Positions 49,091 to 58,135 of a stretch of DNA of 64,000 bases are shown here, piece after piece. The DNA lies in assembly GCF_029360705.1 (NCBI RefSeq), contig NZ_JARKMX010000001.1:124001-188000 (forward strand), written 5' to 3'. A program made the position numbers and the translations under genes. This stretch comes from Paraflavitalea pollutisoli (lineage in GTDB: Bacteria; Bacteroidota; Bacteroidia; Chitinophagales; Chitinophagaceae). The notes beneath the pieces were generated by a model that saw only the letters and a list, made by a program, of their open reading frames with translations, did not search any database and was not told the DNA's origin. How positions within the stretch are numbered: the stretch's first letter is position 1; each line of letters starts with the position of its first letter.

Positions 49091-51787
49091 TTAATGTATT
49101 ACATCGGTGCCGGATGCATCAGTGGCTGCATCTTCCATCGCCGCCCGTGCTTTGCGGGCCCGTTCACCTTCTTCATCACCAAGAATATGAGCCAGTTTGG
49201 CTACAAGGGCCGTCCAGCCTGTTTGGTGACTGGCTCCCAGACCACTGCCGGTGTCTCCATGGAAATATTCATAAAAAAGAACAAGGTGCTCGTTAGCCGG
49301 CTTTTCGTAAAACCAGCCTTCGGCTCCGTTGGTAGGCCGTTTGCCCTCCCCGTTCTTTTCGAATATTTTTATAAGGCGTACAGTAAGCTCATTTGCTACC
49401 TGTACCAGGTTCATTTTGTTGCCAGATCCTACCGGGCATTCTACCAGCAGGTCATCGCCATAAAACTCTCCAAAGCGTCTGATAGACTCAATGATGATGT
49501 AATTGATGGGCATCCACACGGGGCCACGCCAATTGGAATTGCCACCGAAAAAATCGGAGGTAGAATCACCCGGATCGTATTGCACTTTATAGTCTACCCC
49601 GTTGATGGTTACCTCATAAGGATTTTGCTCATGGTACTTGGACAAAGCCCGTATACCGTAGTCTGACAGGAATTGCGCTTCATCCAGTAAACGTTCGAGC
49701 AGTTGTACCAGCTTTTCCCTGGGTACCAGCGACAACAAGACCTGTTCGCCACCTGCTCTTTCTTCGTTGGGCCAGAAGCGGCCATTTTTCAACCGGTAGG
49801 TTTCAAACCAGGTGATCCGCTTCTTAAAGTCGCCGAGTTTATCCAGTATTTTCTTTTCGATGATCGATACGGCAAACAAAGAGGTGAGACCGACGATCGA
49901 ATAAACGCGTAGGTGGAGTGGGGCGGATCCAGCAATCGACAAGGTATCATAAAAGAACTTGTCCTCAGCATTCCACATCCCCGCTTCATTGAGCGCCTCT
50001 GCGATCAGTACAAAGTGCTCGAAAAATTTTGTGGCTGTATCTTCGAAGGCCTCATCTTTCATGGCAATTTCAAGGGCCATGTCCATCATGTTGAGGGCGT
50101 ACATCCCCATCCAGCTGGTACCATCCGCCTGTTCCAGCTGCATGGTACCGGGCAATACGCTGCTTCGGTTGAAAACGCCTATATTATCGAGCCCGAGGAA
50201 GCCCCCTTCAAACATGTTATTACCGTTGGAGTCCTTGCGGTTGATCCACCAGGTGAAGTTGATGATAAGCTTCTGAAAGATCCTTTTCAGGAAGGCAATG
50301 TCGCCCTTGCCGGTACGATTCTTTTCGATATGGTATACCTGCAGTGCTGCCCATGCCTGAACTGGTGGATTGACATCCCCAAAGTTCCATTCGTAGGCAG
50401 GTAGCTGACCATCTGGTTTCATGTACCACTCCCGCATGATAAGAACGAGCTGGTGTTTGGCAAACGTGGGATCGACCATCGCCAGGGGGATACACTGAAA
50501 TGCCAGGTCCCAAGCGGCATACCAGGGATACTCCCATTTATCGGGCATTGAAATAATATCCTGGTTCTTGAGGTGCTTCCAGTCTGCATTGCGTCCGTGA
50601 AGTTTACCCGGATTGACGTCGGTAATCCCATCACTGGTGGTAAGCCAGCGTTCCACATCGTAATGATAGTATTGCTTGCTCCATAAGATACCCGACAGTG
50701 CCTGACGCTGGATGCGTTTCCATTCGGCATCTTTCGTCGTATGCAATACGGCATTATAGAAAGCATCTGCCTCTTCCTTACGGGAGTTGAAAATATTGGT
50801 AAATCCCGTTGGGAAGGGGTTTTCGAAGATCTTGGCACTTAACCGCAGGTAAGTGGATTTGGTGGCTCCGGCTTCGATGGTGTATTTGTACACCGGGGCG
50901 AATTTGGTTCCTGACTTTTTCTGACGAAGCGGACCCAGGTCTTCACCCTTGATAATAGCCCGGTGAAAAGCATCTTTGGTGAAAGGGGTGATATTGGGTT
51001 GGCCAGATACGATTTCCAGGTTGGTCTCATTTTCCGTCATCAGGCTATCCGATGCCGGCATATAATATAGATAATAGGAGCCCAGCCGGCCATGGGTAGC
51101 TTTAACCGATGTTTTATCACGGCGTGTTATCAGTGGTTTCTTCTCAGATTGGTCATAGGCCCACCGATTGTAAAACCACAGATTGGGGGCGAGGGTCACA
51201 TCAGCTGCCTTGCTGTATCGGTTGGTTATGTCTATTTTTATAAATATGTCTTTCGAATTCTCTTTGGCATAGGTCACGAGTACATCGAAATATTCATCGT
51301 TGTCGAACACGCCGGTATCCAATAATTCATATTCCGGCTCCTGCCGTGACCGATGCCGGCTTTCTTCCTTCAACTTATTATACGGAAATGCCTGCTGCGG
51401 GTACTTGTACAAATACTGCATGTAATAATGCGTGGGCAGGTTGTCCAGGTGGTAATACAGTTCCTTCACGTCTTCCCCATGATTTCCCTCATAGTTGCCC
51501 AAACCAAACAGGCGCTCTTTCAAGATATGGTCTTTACCGTTCCAAAGGGAGAGACCGAAGCACAGGTTTTGGAAAAAGTCTGAAATGCCTGCCAGTCCAT
51601 CTTCTCCCCACCGATAGGCACGACAATGTGCGTGATCGAAGGGAAAATAATTCCAGGCATCGCTATTCATACTATAGTCTTCGCGCACGGTGCCCCACTG
51701 GCGCTCACTCAGGTAGGGTCCCCATTGTTCGAGGGGTATTTTTTTAGTCGAGTTGACGGATAATCGTTGATGTTCTGCAGTAATCAT
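49091..51787 (-). CDS. GH63-like glucosidase (MGH1 family)
   Basis: The 898-residue product matches the GH63/MGH1-like (alpha/alpha)6-barrel hydrolases found in many bacteria: QWGTVREDYSMNSDAWNYFP near the N-terminus, WLTTSDGITDVNPGKLHGRN, WEYPWYAAWDLAFQCIPLAM (general acid region), QLPAYEWNFGDVNPPVQAWA and GGNSNWRGPVWMPINYIIIE at the C-terminal catalytic end. No signal peptide is present, so it probably works in the cytosol on glucose- or mannose-containing oligosaccharides. It is monocistronic. Confidence 0.9.
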   Translation of the reverse strand: MITAEHQRLSVNSTKKIPLEQWGPYLSERQWGTVREDYSMNSDAWNYFPFDHAHCRAYRWGEDGLAGISDFFQNLCFGLSLWNGKDHILKERLFGLGNYEGNHGEDVKELYYHLDNLPTHYYMQYLYKYPQQAFPYNKLKEESRHRSRQEPEYELLDTGVFDNDEYFDVLVTYAKENSKDIFIKIDITNRYSKAADVTLAPNLWFYNRWAYDQSEKKPLITRRDKTSVKATHGRLGSYYLYYMPASDSLMTENETNLEIVSGQPNITPFTKDAFHRAIIKGEDLGPLRQKKSGTKFAPVYKYTIEAGATKSTYLRLSAKIFENPFPTGFTNIFNSRKEEADAFYNAVLHTTKDAEWKRIQRQALSGILWSKQYYHYDVERWLTTSDGITDVNPGKLHGRNADWKHLKNQDIISMPDKWEYPWYAAWDLAFQCIPLAMVDPTFAKHQLVLIMREWYMKPDGQLPAYEWNFGDVNPPVQAWAALQVYHIEKNRTGKGDIAFLKRIFQKLIINFTWWINRKDSNGNNMFEGGFLGLDNIGVFNRSSVLPGTMQLEQADGTSWMGMYALNMMDMALEIAMKDEAFEDTATKFFEHFVLIAEALNEAGMWNAEDKFFYDTLSIAGSAPLHLRVYSIVGLTSLFAVSIIEKKILDKLGDFKKRITWFETYRLKNGRFWPNEERAGGEQVLLSLVPREKLVQLLERLLDEAQFLSDYGIRALSKYHEQNPYEVTINGVDYKVQYDPGDSTSDFFGGNSNWRGPVWMPINYIIIESIRRFGEFYGDDLLVECPVGSGNKMNLVQVANELTVRLIKIFEKNGEGKRPTNGAEGWFYEKPANEHLVLFYEYFHGDTGSGLGASHQTGWTALVAKLAHILGDEEGERARKARAAMEDAATDASGTDVIH

Positions 51788-51902
51788 GATGATGTTTTCA
51801 GTCTACAATCCACAATGTAAAATAGGGCCAATCGCCAAATCAGGCAAACATCGTTGAAGAATAAGGTTTTATGATTGTGAATTTACGGCTTTACCGAGGT
51901 TT

Positions 51903-51940
51903 AAAAAACAAAAAAGGCCTCTTCCCGCCGGAAAAGGCCT
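51903..51940 (-). terminator. Terminator-like hairpin H1
   Basis: On the minus strand an 11-bp stem (AGGCCTTTTCC / GGAAGAGGCCT, one wobble pair) with a 4-nt loop is followed by TTTTTGTTTTTT. No annotated gene lies upstream of it on that strand within 8 kb except by reading through the opposite-strand genes. Confidence 0.8.
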
Positions 51941-52003
51941 GCCTGTAACTATTGCTTATACTACTTCTTCAATTGGATTTGCTGGTGGTTTAGGACGCTG
52001 TAT

Positions 52004-52040
52004 AAAAAATAAGGTGCCGGCCACCCTCTACCGACACCTT
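52004..52040 (-). terminator. Terminator-like hairpin H2
   Basis: On the minus strand the stem AAGGTGTCGG / CCGGCACCTT (one G-T pair) is followed by ATTTTTT. It lies 70 bp upstream (minus-strand sense) of H1. Confidence 0.75.
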
Positions 52041-52121
52041 AACAGACGCACAAAATCTAACGCACACCTTGCTTGCCTGTGTTATAGCTATTTTATAGGA
52101 AAAGTCTAATGGCTAAGGTTA

Positions 52122-52172
52122 AAAGCAATCACCAACTTCATCCTTCACCCGTTGGTAGCTGGTGATTGCTTT
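52122..52172. other. Perfect 13-bp inverted repeat H3
   Basis: AAAGCAATCACCA and TGGTGATTGCTTT enclose 25 nt. The inner ACCAAC can instead pair with GTTGGT (52131-52136 and 52151-52156), so two exclusive folds are possible. T-rich sequence follows on both strands. Confidence 0.75.
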
Positions 52173-52392
52173 ACGTTTTCACGGCACTTTTCAAACTACT
52201 GTCCTGTAAACTATACTGCTTGTCTCAATCATTTGACATAGCAAAAATGCGCTTTAGATCAGCTTGTAACAATAGCATGAAGATGTGAGAATCGTCACAA
52301 ACAGGTGTTCGCTTTTTGTACTGTTTGCCTTCCGCTTACACCTGATATCCAGAAAGCTCCATTTATCCCCGGATTTGGTACTATTATACAAC

Positions 52393-52408
52393 TATGTGGT
52401 ATCACATA
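52393..52408. promoter_or_regulatory. 16-bp palindrome upstream of the sensor kinase
   Basis: TATGTG-GTAT-CACATA is a near-perfect dyad about 75-90 bp before the kinase start, a plausible operator for a dimeric regulator. It resembles the TGTG-N-CACA form of CRP/FNR-family sites, but with a 4-bp spacer. Confidence 0.4.
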
Positions 52409-52481
52409 TCTGTGTGGTTTGGTCAAACAAATTCAAAAATGAATACAGGGATAGTTATTTTTGGTTATACATACACCCCCA

Positions 52482-55400
52482 TTGTTGAGACTAACAGCAT
52501 ATAGCGTATTGCTGGCTTTTTTGCCCAGCCTGCTACAGGCCCAGCACCGGAAGTACGTTTTTACCAGGCTCTCGACTAAAGATGGCCTTGCTTCCAACCA
52601 TGTTTATAGCATTCTGCAGGATCAAAAAGGATTTATTTGGCTTGCCACGGGAAATGGCCTTCAGCGATACGATGGCCGAAAGGCGGTGATGTTTCGCCCA
52701 CCGGCTGGAGATCAGAACTATCTCCCGGCGGCCCCTATCCGTCAAATTGCCCGCGATATCAACCAGCATTTTTGGGTGCGTACGGAAAGAGAGGTCGGTA
52801 TTTTTGATCCGGTCAACTTCCGGTATAAAAAAGCCGTCATCGAGACGGGTGGGGAGGTGGCCCCGCGATCGGAGTATTTTCTGTGGCTGGATAGCAAAGG
52901 CAATATTTTCCTGATCATCACAAAACTCGGAGTGCTTGCTTACGACTGGAAGACAAATTCTTTTAGGAAGGACGAAGCACGTATACGTACTCCGCGTGGA
53001 TGGAGCGTACGCAGTATCCTGGAAGACCCACAAACCGGTAGCTACTGGTTGGCAGCCGATTCTGGATTGGCCTTATTCAACCCCCGCACCAAAAACCTGA
53101 GTTACTATGGTCATAACCAGGAGGGCCTGGCGATATTGGAAAATCCGAAGTTCCGGGATCCGGTTACGGTCATGTACATCGATAACAGGCAGCTTTTTTG
53201 GTTAACCACCTGGCAACCCGGAGGCAACGAAAAATTTTATAGCTATGACCTCCGCTCCAATATCCTAAGCCGGGATACGGCAGGTTTGTTTGTTTTTACA
53301 GGTGTATACAAAGAAATGCATGGTTTCAAACAACAGACCGACGGCGCTTTGTGGACTTATGGTGAAAGATTGCTCATGGTGCAAGACACGCTTTCCAAAC
53401 GTTTTCAATACCTGCGCAGTGATTATTTTGATGACTATGATATCAAGTATGATGTTGTGTATTGCATGTATGAAGACCGGGAACAAAACACCTGGATCGG
53501 TACCAATGAAGGAGTATATGTATTTAATCCTGCCCGCCAACTGTTTCACAGCATCGTTATGGATGGTACCTCCACTGCCAGTTCCCGGCAAAACCTGCAA
53601 CCCAATGCCTTTCTGCAAACCAGCAACAGTGGGTTACTTATTGCTTCCTGGGGGCTGGGCACACTTTCCTGCGACAGTAATTTACTGCCGGTGAAAAACA
53701 ATATACTGCAGGGTATGCCGGTTGGAGAGACTGGTTTTACGCTGCAATGGGATTTATTGGAAGAGAAGAAGACAGGCCGTATCTGGGTTGGATGTCAGGA
53801 TGGCCGTTTGATCGTTCACGACCCTAAGACCCAACACTCCGATTTTTACCAGGTTCCGGAAACAGATAGACGAACCATCCGTCAAATGGCAGCGGATAAA
53901 ATGGGAAATATTTGGTTGGCTACCCAATATGGAAATATCATTAAGTGGAATCCCGAAAAAGGTTATGGCAAAACATTTCTACAGGGCTTCCGCCTGATGC
54001 AAAATGTAAATACCATCGTTTACAAGATGCTGGTCGACAGCGAAGGTTTTATTTGGTTGTGTACCCATATGAAAGGGGTATACAAATTGGAGCCGGGTAC
54101 GGGAAAAATTCTGGCGCATTTCGATACCCAAGGTGGTAAAGGTCAATCGCTGTATTCCGACATTGCCGGCGATATCATCCAATATGACGACAGCCTTTTC
54201 TTTATCAGCTCGGGCGCATTGGACCTACTCAATCAACGGAGCGGTAAAATACAGCACATTACTACGGATGATGGCCTACCCAGTATGAGTGTTACCAGTA
54301 TGGAGAAAGATGCCGACAATAATTTATGGTTGGGCCTTTCGGATGGTATATGCCGCTATAACCATAGACGAAAAGTCTTCACGCTTTTCAACCAGAAAGA
54401 TGGCATTATCTATGGCAATTTCGGGCACAATGCCAGTACCAGGTTACACAATGGAAAACTTGTCTTTGGTAATCCCCATAACTTTGTATTCTTCCAGCCA
54501 CAAAAGGCTTATAGTTCTTCGCCACCCCTGGATGTCACGATTACGGATTTCAAGTTGTTCAATAATTACCTTCCGCCCGATTCCATCATGAAGCTTGAAA
54601 GCGTGGAACTGGACCATACACAAAATTCAATTACGATTGAATTTGCAGCACTCAGCTTTTTGCAGCGGGACAAGATAGTCTACTCTTATCAATTGGAAGG
54701 TATCGACGAGCAATGGATCAGGCCCGACAAAGGGCTTTTTGCGAACTATACCTCTTTGCCGCCAGGACGCTACACATTCAGGGTAATGTGTGAAAATGCC
54801 GATGGCGTGCAATCGCAAAGTATTACGAATCTAAAGATCCATATTCGCCCCCCCTTCTGGCAAACCTGGTGGTTTCTTTCTTTGGTAGTTATTGCCATCG
54901 CTGCTTTAATCTATTTTATTCACAGGCTGCGGGTTGACCAATTGCTGGGCATGGAGCGGGTACGCACAAGGATTGCGCGCGACCTGCATGACGATATGGG
55001 CTCGACATTGAGCACCATTAATATTCTAAGTGAAATGGCGAAGATGAAGGTGGATAAAGATACCGCCAAGACCAGCGAGTATCTCGGTAAGATCAGCGAT
55101 AACAGTAGTCGCATGATGGAAGCCATGGATGACATCGTGTGGAGCATCAACCCTATGAATGATAGTATGCAACGAATAGCTGCCCGTATGCGGGAATTTG
55201 CTACGGGTGTACTGGAAGCACGGAATATAGACTTTACCTTCCGCGTGGATGAGGAAGTGCAGCACTTGAAACTTGATATGGAGGCACGCCGGGACTTCTT
55301 CCTGTTATTCAAAGAGGCCGTGAATAACCTGGCTAAATATTCCCGGTGTAAAAATGCCAGCATTGACATAACCATTCAGAAAGAACGTCTTGTAATGAAA

Positions 55401-55559
55401 ATAGTAGACGACGGAATTGGTTTTGACGTACAGTCGGCTGATGGTGGAAATGGCTTATTCAATATGAAAAAAAGAGCCCAGTCACTGGGCGGAACGTTGA
55501 CGATTGAATCTGCGCCGGGTAAGGGTACCAAGGTTTTGCTGGATGTGCCGGTGACATAA
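52482..55559 (+). CDS. Reg_prop/Y_Y_Y sensor histidine kinase
   Basis: The product (1025 residues from the TTG at 52482) has a signal peptide (LTAYSVLLAFLPSLLQAQ) and a long periplasmic sensor with repeated Reg_prop propeller strands (DGLASNHVYSILQDQKGFIW, NTWIGTNEGVYVFNP, DNNLWLGLSDGICRY). A Y_Y_Y domain (YSYQLEGIDEQW, then YTFRVMCENADG) and one membrane helix (WWFLSLVVIAIAALIYFI) follow. The cytosolic HisKA_3 and ATPase part has RIARDLHDDMGSTLSTINIL, KEAVNNLAKYSRCKNA and DDGIGFD, then GGNGLFNMKKRAQSLGG. No ATG precedes the signal, so TTG 52482 or 52485 is likely. The partner regulator follows. The ligand is unknown. Confidence 0.9.
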   Translation: MLRLTAYSVLLAFLPSLLQAQHRKYVFTRLSTKDGLASNHVYSILQDQKGFIWLATGNGLQRYDGRKAVMFRPPAGDQNYLPAAPIRQIARDINQHFWVRTEREVGIFDPVNFRYKKAVIETGGEVAPRSEYFLWLDSKGNIFLIITKLGVLAYDWKTNSFRKDEARIRTPRGWSVRSILEDPQTGSYWLAADSGLALFNPRTKNLSYYGHNQEGLAILENPKFRDPVTVMYIDNRQLFWLTTWQPGGNEKFYSYDLRSNILSRDTAGLFVFTGVYKEMHGFKQQTDGALWTYGERLLMVQDTLSKRFQYLRSDYFDDYDIKYDVVYCMYEDREQNTWIGTNEGVYVFNPARQLFHSIVMDGTSTASSRQNLQPNAFLQTSNSGLLIASWGLGTLSCDSNLLPVKNNILQGMPVGETGFTLQWDLLEEKKTGRIWVGCQDGRLIVHDPKTQHSDFYQVPETDRRTIRQMAADKMGNIWLATQYGNIIKWNPEKGYGKTFLQGFRLMQNVNTIVYKMLVDSEGFIWLCTHMKGVYKLEPGTGKILAHFDTQGGKGQSLYSDIAGDIIQYDDSLFFISSGALDLLNQRSGKIQHITTDDGLPSMSVTSMEKDADNNLWLGLSDGICRYNHRRKVFTLFNQKDGIIYGNFGHNASTRLHNGKLVFGNPHNFVFFQPQKAYSSSPPLDVTITDFKLFNNYLPPDSIMKLESVELDHTQNSITIEFAALSFLQRDKIVYSYQLEGIDEQWIRPDKGLFANYTSLPPGRYTFRVMCENADGVQSQSITNLKIHIRPPFWQTWWFLSLVVIAIAALIYFIHRLRVDQLLGMERVRTRIARDLHDDMGSTLSTINILSEMAKMKVDKDTAKTSEYLGKISDNSSRMMEAMDDIVWSINPMNDSMQRIAARMREFATGVLEARNIDFTFRVDEEVQHLKLDMEARRDFFLLFKEAVNNLAKYSRCKNASIDITIQKERLVMKIVDDGIGFDVQSADGGNGLFNMKKRAQSLGGTLTIESAPGKGTKVLLDVPVT

Positions 55560-55567
55560 TTATGTGA

Positions 55568-55598
55568 TTGCCGACCGGTCAATAAATAAGTAGTTTTG
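55568..55598 (+). promoter_or_regulatory. Promoter of the response-regulator gene
   Basis: TTG (55568-55570), 20 bp, then TAGTTTTG (55591-55598) fits the phylum consensus exactly. It ends 18 nt before the ATG, so the regulator can be made separately from the kinase. Confidence 0.65.
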
Positions 55599-55616
55599 CG
55601 ATAAATAACACCTGGG

Positions 55617-56249
55617 ATGATCAACATCATTTTATACGAAGACAATCCCCAATTGAGAGAAGGCCTGGCTATGCTGCTCAATGGTTCTGAGGGATTTGAG
55701 GTGATTGGAACCTTCAAAAACTGCAATAATGTAGTGAGCGAAGTAGAGGCCTTGAAGCCTGATGTGATCCTGATGGACATTGACATGCCCGGCACCAATG
55801 GCATCGAGGGTCTCCAATTGATCCGCCAGGGCAATCAGGATGTTAAGATATTGATGCTCACGGTGTTTGATGATAATAAAAATGTCTTTGACGCTATCAG
55901 GTTTGGGGCCAACGGCTATTTACTCAAAAAGACCCCTCCCGCCAAGCTTCTGGAGTATATTCAGGAAGCGCATACCGGTGGTGCTCCGATGAGTTCTTCC
56001 ATTGCCACCCAGGTATTGAAAATGTTTTCCCAGGTGCATAACCAGACTGGCAGCGATTACCATCTTTCGGATCGTGAAAAGCAGGTGCTGCAATGGCTGG
56101 TGAATGGGTATAGCTATAAGATGATTGCTTCGGAAATGTTTATCTCCATTGATACAGTCCGCTCCCATATTAAGAAGATCTATGAAAAGCTGCACGTCAA
56201 TTCAAAAAGCGAAGCTGTAGCCAAGGCCTTCAAGGATAAGATCGTTTAA
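55617..56249 (+). CDS. NarL/LuxR-family response regulator
   Basis: The 210-residue protein has a receiver domain with acidic pocket (IILYEDNP), phospho-acceptor Asp54 in ILMDIDMPGTNG, and Thr and Lys in MLTVFDD and LLKKTPP. The C-terminal LuxR-type HTH (about 145-208) reads LSDREKQVLQWLVNGYSYKM, then IDTVRSHIKKIYEKL. It is the partner of the HisKA_3 kinase just upstream, which belongs to the NarL-pairing class. It has its own promoter. Confidence 0.95.
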   Translation: MINIILYEDNPQLREGLAMLLNGSEGFEVIGTFKNCNNVVSEVEALKPDVILMDIDMPGTNGIEGLQLIRQGNQDVKILMLTVFDDNKNVFDAIRFGANGYLLKKTPPAKLLEYIQEAHTGGAPMSSSIATQVLKMFSQVHNQTGSDYHLSDREKQVLQWLVNGYSYKMIASEMFISIDTVRSHIKKIYEKLHVNSKSEAVAKAFKDKIV

Positions 56250-56448
56250 ACCGGTAGCCAACAAGTACAATTTACTTGGTTGCCGGTACTCTTCGGTAAA
56301 AGGTGTCCGTTAGCGTTATCAATATCTGGCAGTATTTCCCTCATTGCCTACAGCAGTGGCCAATTTGAGCTCCCGAATCATTTTCGTCAATTCTCCGCCA
56401 TAAGAATTTGCCCCTCGGAGCCTATCCTTAATTCACATCTTTATGCTA

Positions 56449-56479
56449 TTGTCGGCTGTGGGGTTGAAAGGTAATTTTG
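56449..56479 (+). promoter_or_regulatory. Promoter of the small secreted protein gene
   Basis: TTG (56449-56451), 20 bp, then TAATTTTG (56472-56479), 17 nt before the ATG. The spacing is identical to the other two full promoters in the window. Confidence 0.65.
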
Positions 56480-56496
56480 TATCTCAACAACACACC

Positions 56497-56742
56497 ATGA
56501 AAAAATCGATGCAGGTAATTGCGATGGCAGCATTCCTTGGCTGCTTTGCTCTATTGGCCATTGCTGCCGGCAGCGAAAAGGCTAAAGCGCAGGAAGGATG
56601 TGGAGAAGAATGGCACAAAACAGAAGCTCCCGGAGATACCGAAAACAATACAGAACGGGTTATGAACGAAGTGGCGAGTCGATGGGCCGATGGAGCTGAT
56701 GAATTGGTTTTTCACGCCCGATTTTTCCATAGAATCATATAA
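56497..56742 (+). CDS. Small secreted protein of unknown function
   Basis: The 81-residue product has a signal peptide (MKKSMQVIAMAAFLGCFALL, cleavage probably near AKAQ) and a mature part of about 50 residues with a single cysteine (EGCGEEWHKTEAPGDTENNT). No family is recognised. A full promoter upstream and a terminator downstream make a self-contained unit. A lipidated form is less likely, as the Cys in the hydrophobic core lacks a clear lipobox. Confidence 0.7.
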   Translation: MKKSMQVIAMAAFLGCFALLAIAAGSEKAKAQEGCGEEWHKTEAPGDTENNTERVMNEVASRWADGADELVFHARFFHRII

Positions 56743-56786
56743 CAACAATATTAATCAGACAGTTTTTTCTCAAAGGGTGGTTTACT

Positions 56787-56814
56787 ATCCCGTCCCGTAA
56801 GGCGGGATTTTTTA
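56787..56814 (+). terminator. Terminator of the small secreted protein gene
   Basis: The stem ATCCCG / CGGGAT with a short loop (CCCGTAAGG region) is followed by six T. It overlaps the stop of the convergent chrA gene. Confidence 0.75.
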
Positions 56815-58083
56815 TGCCCAGAAGCCAGATAGCCAGCCTAGCAAGAGGCAGGTGAATACAATAAGCGGTGAAGGCAACCTGGTAAAGGAAAGTAAGAGCC
56901 AGGTTCCAATGATGACTCCGATATTTAGTATACTGATACTTTTGAATTCCGTGATGGAAATGTCTTTCATCATGTAGCAGGTAGAAGCTACCATGATTCC
57001 CACTACTACTGCATTGATTCCTTCCAGTGCACGAAATACAACGGCATAGCGTTGGAGGTTATGCCATATGGGGAAAAAGAATAATACTAATAAAGCACTT
57101 GGCAAAAAGATCGCTATCGAGCCTATCAGACAGCCCAGCATTTGCCAGGCTGGTCCCTTGTCGTTCATAGCCATTCCACCCATGAAGGAAGAAATGGAAA
57201 ACACGGGCCCGGGGATGGCACGAACAATACCTGCCCCGGTGTAAAAGTCATCGCGCTCGATGCTAATTACATTTTCCTTCTTATCCTGGTTTTTTCTGAT
57301 TACCATTTCAGATTTGGGCCTTTCTACATACTGTTCATACATCATGGGGATTAGTACCTGTCCCCCTCCAAAAACAAGGCTTCCGAAGCGGTAGGTATTT
57401 TCAAATAAGTTGAGCGGACGCCGATTTGGCCAATCCTGTGTCCGGGCGAGCTCACTCACAAGACCTGCAGCCATGAACAATATTGCAAACAACCAGATAT
57501 TTCCCCATTTGATCTGTTTCGGTGGAATCCCTTTTTGTGGAATGCGCTTATCGCTAAGGTTGGTCACAAAACCACCTGCAACGATCAGAATCGGAAATAC
57601 CCATGGACTTTTAAACAGAAAGAAGGTGACGATCGCGCTTACGATCAGGATCACAATGGTGATCGTATTGTGAATGGCTAGTTTGAATGACTTTGAGGCA
57701 GCGAATGCGAGGAAGCCCACCGCCATAGGTTGTATAAACTTAAAAATGCTGGCGCCCTGGGCCCTGGTGTCGAAATACTGAAGTAAGAATGAAAAAGCAC
57801 CCATGAGAAAGCAAGCAGGAAAGATCCAGATGGCCAGGGTCAGCACTGCCAATGGCACGCCCCCTCTTTTATACCCTATCAGCGTTAAAACCTGTGTAGA
57901 GGATGCGCCGGGTAATAACTGGCAAAATGAATTGTAGTCAAGTACTTCTTTTTCTGTTACATCCCGGCGCTGGTGAACAAAGGTTTTCATTACCATACCG
58001 AAATGCCCTTGGGGGCCACCGAAAGCCGAAATGCTGTGTAGAAAGACAGCTTTTAAAAAGGAAATATGTCGTAACAGTACCAT
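56812..58083 (-). CDS. chrA: Chromate-transporter family (CHR) membrane protein
   Basis: The 423-residue protein is a full-length two-domain CHR transporter. The N-half has [20 protein letters not shown] and [20 protein letters not shown], and the C-half repeats the pattern in [20 protein letters not shown] and [20 protein letters not shown]. About ten membrane helices are seen. Characterised members export chromate, but many have unknown anions. It follows the beta-lactamase-like gene on the same strand with a 52-bp gap. Confidence 0.92.
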   Translation of the reverse strand: MVLLRHISFLKAVFLHSISAFGGPQGHFGMVMKTFVHQRRDVTEKEVLDYNSFCQLLPGASSTQVLTLIGYKRGGVPLAVLTLAIWIFPACFLMGAFSFLLQYFDTRAQGASIFKFIQPMAVGFLAFAASKSFKLAIHNTITIVILIVSAIVTFFLFKSPWVFPILIVAGGFVTNLSDKRIPQKGIPPKQIKWGNIWLFAILFMAAGLVSELARTQDWPNRRPLNLFENTYRFGSLVFGGGQVLIPMMYEQYVERPKSEMVIRKNQDKKENVISIERDDFYTGAGIVRAIPGPVFSISSFMGGMAMNDKGPAWQMLGCLIGSIAIFLPSALLVLFFFPIWHNLQRYAVVFRALEGINAVVVGIMVASTCYMMKDISITEFKSISILNIGVIIGTWLLLSFTRLPSPLIVFTCLLLGWLSGFWA

Positions 58084-58135
58084 TAAAATGATCCGGGCAA
58101 AGGAGGAAAGGTACTAAACTTATCTAAGCCTTTGA

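Larger units (their letters stand above)
51788..52481. other. Intergenic region with three hairpins and a palindrome
   Basis: This is 694 bp without a gene, between the divergent glucosidase and sensor-kinase genes. It contains three terminator-like hairpins whose T-tails point to minus-strand transcripts, listed separately, and a 16-bp palindrome near the right end. Short minus-strand frames between the hairpins have no start codon or family resemblance. Confidence 0.5.

Noticed and set aside
51941-52010. Short minus-strand peptide ending PKPPANPIEEVV as a RiPP precursor
   Set aside because: It has no start codon between the hairpins and no maturation genes are near.
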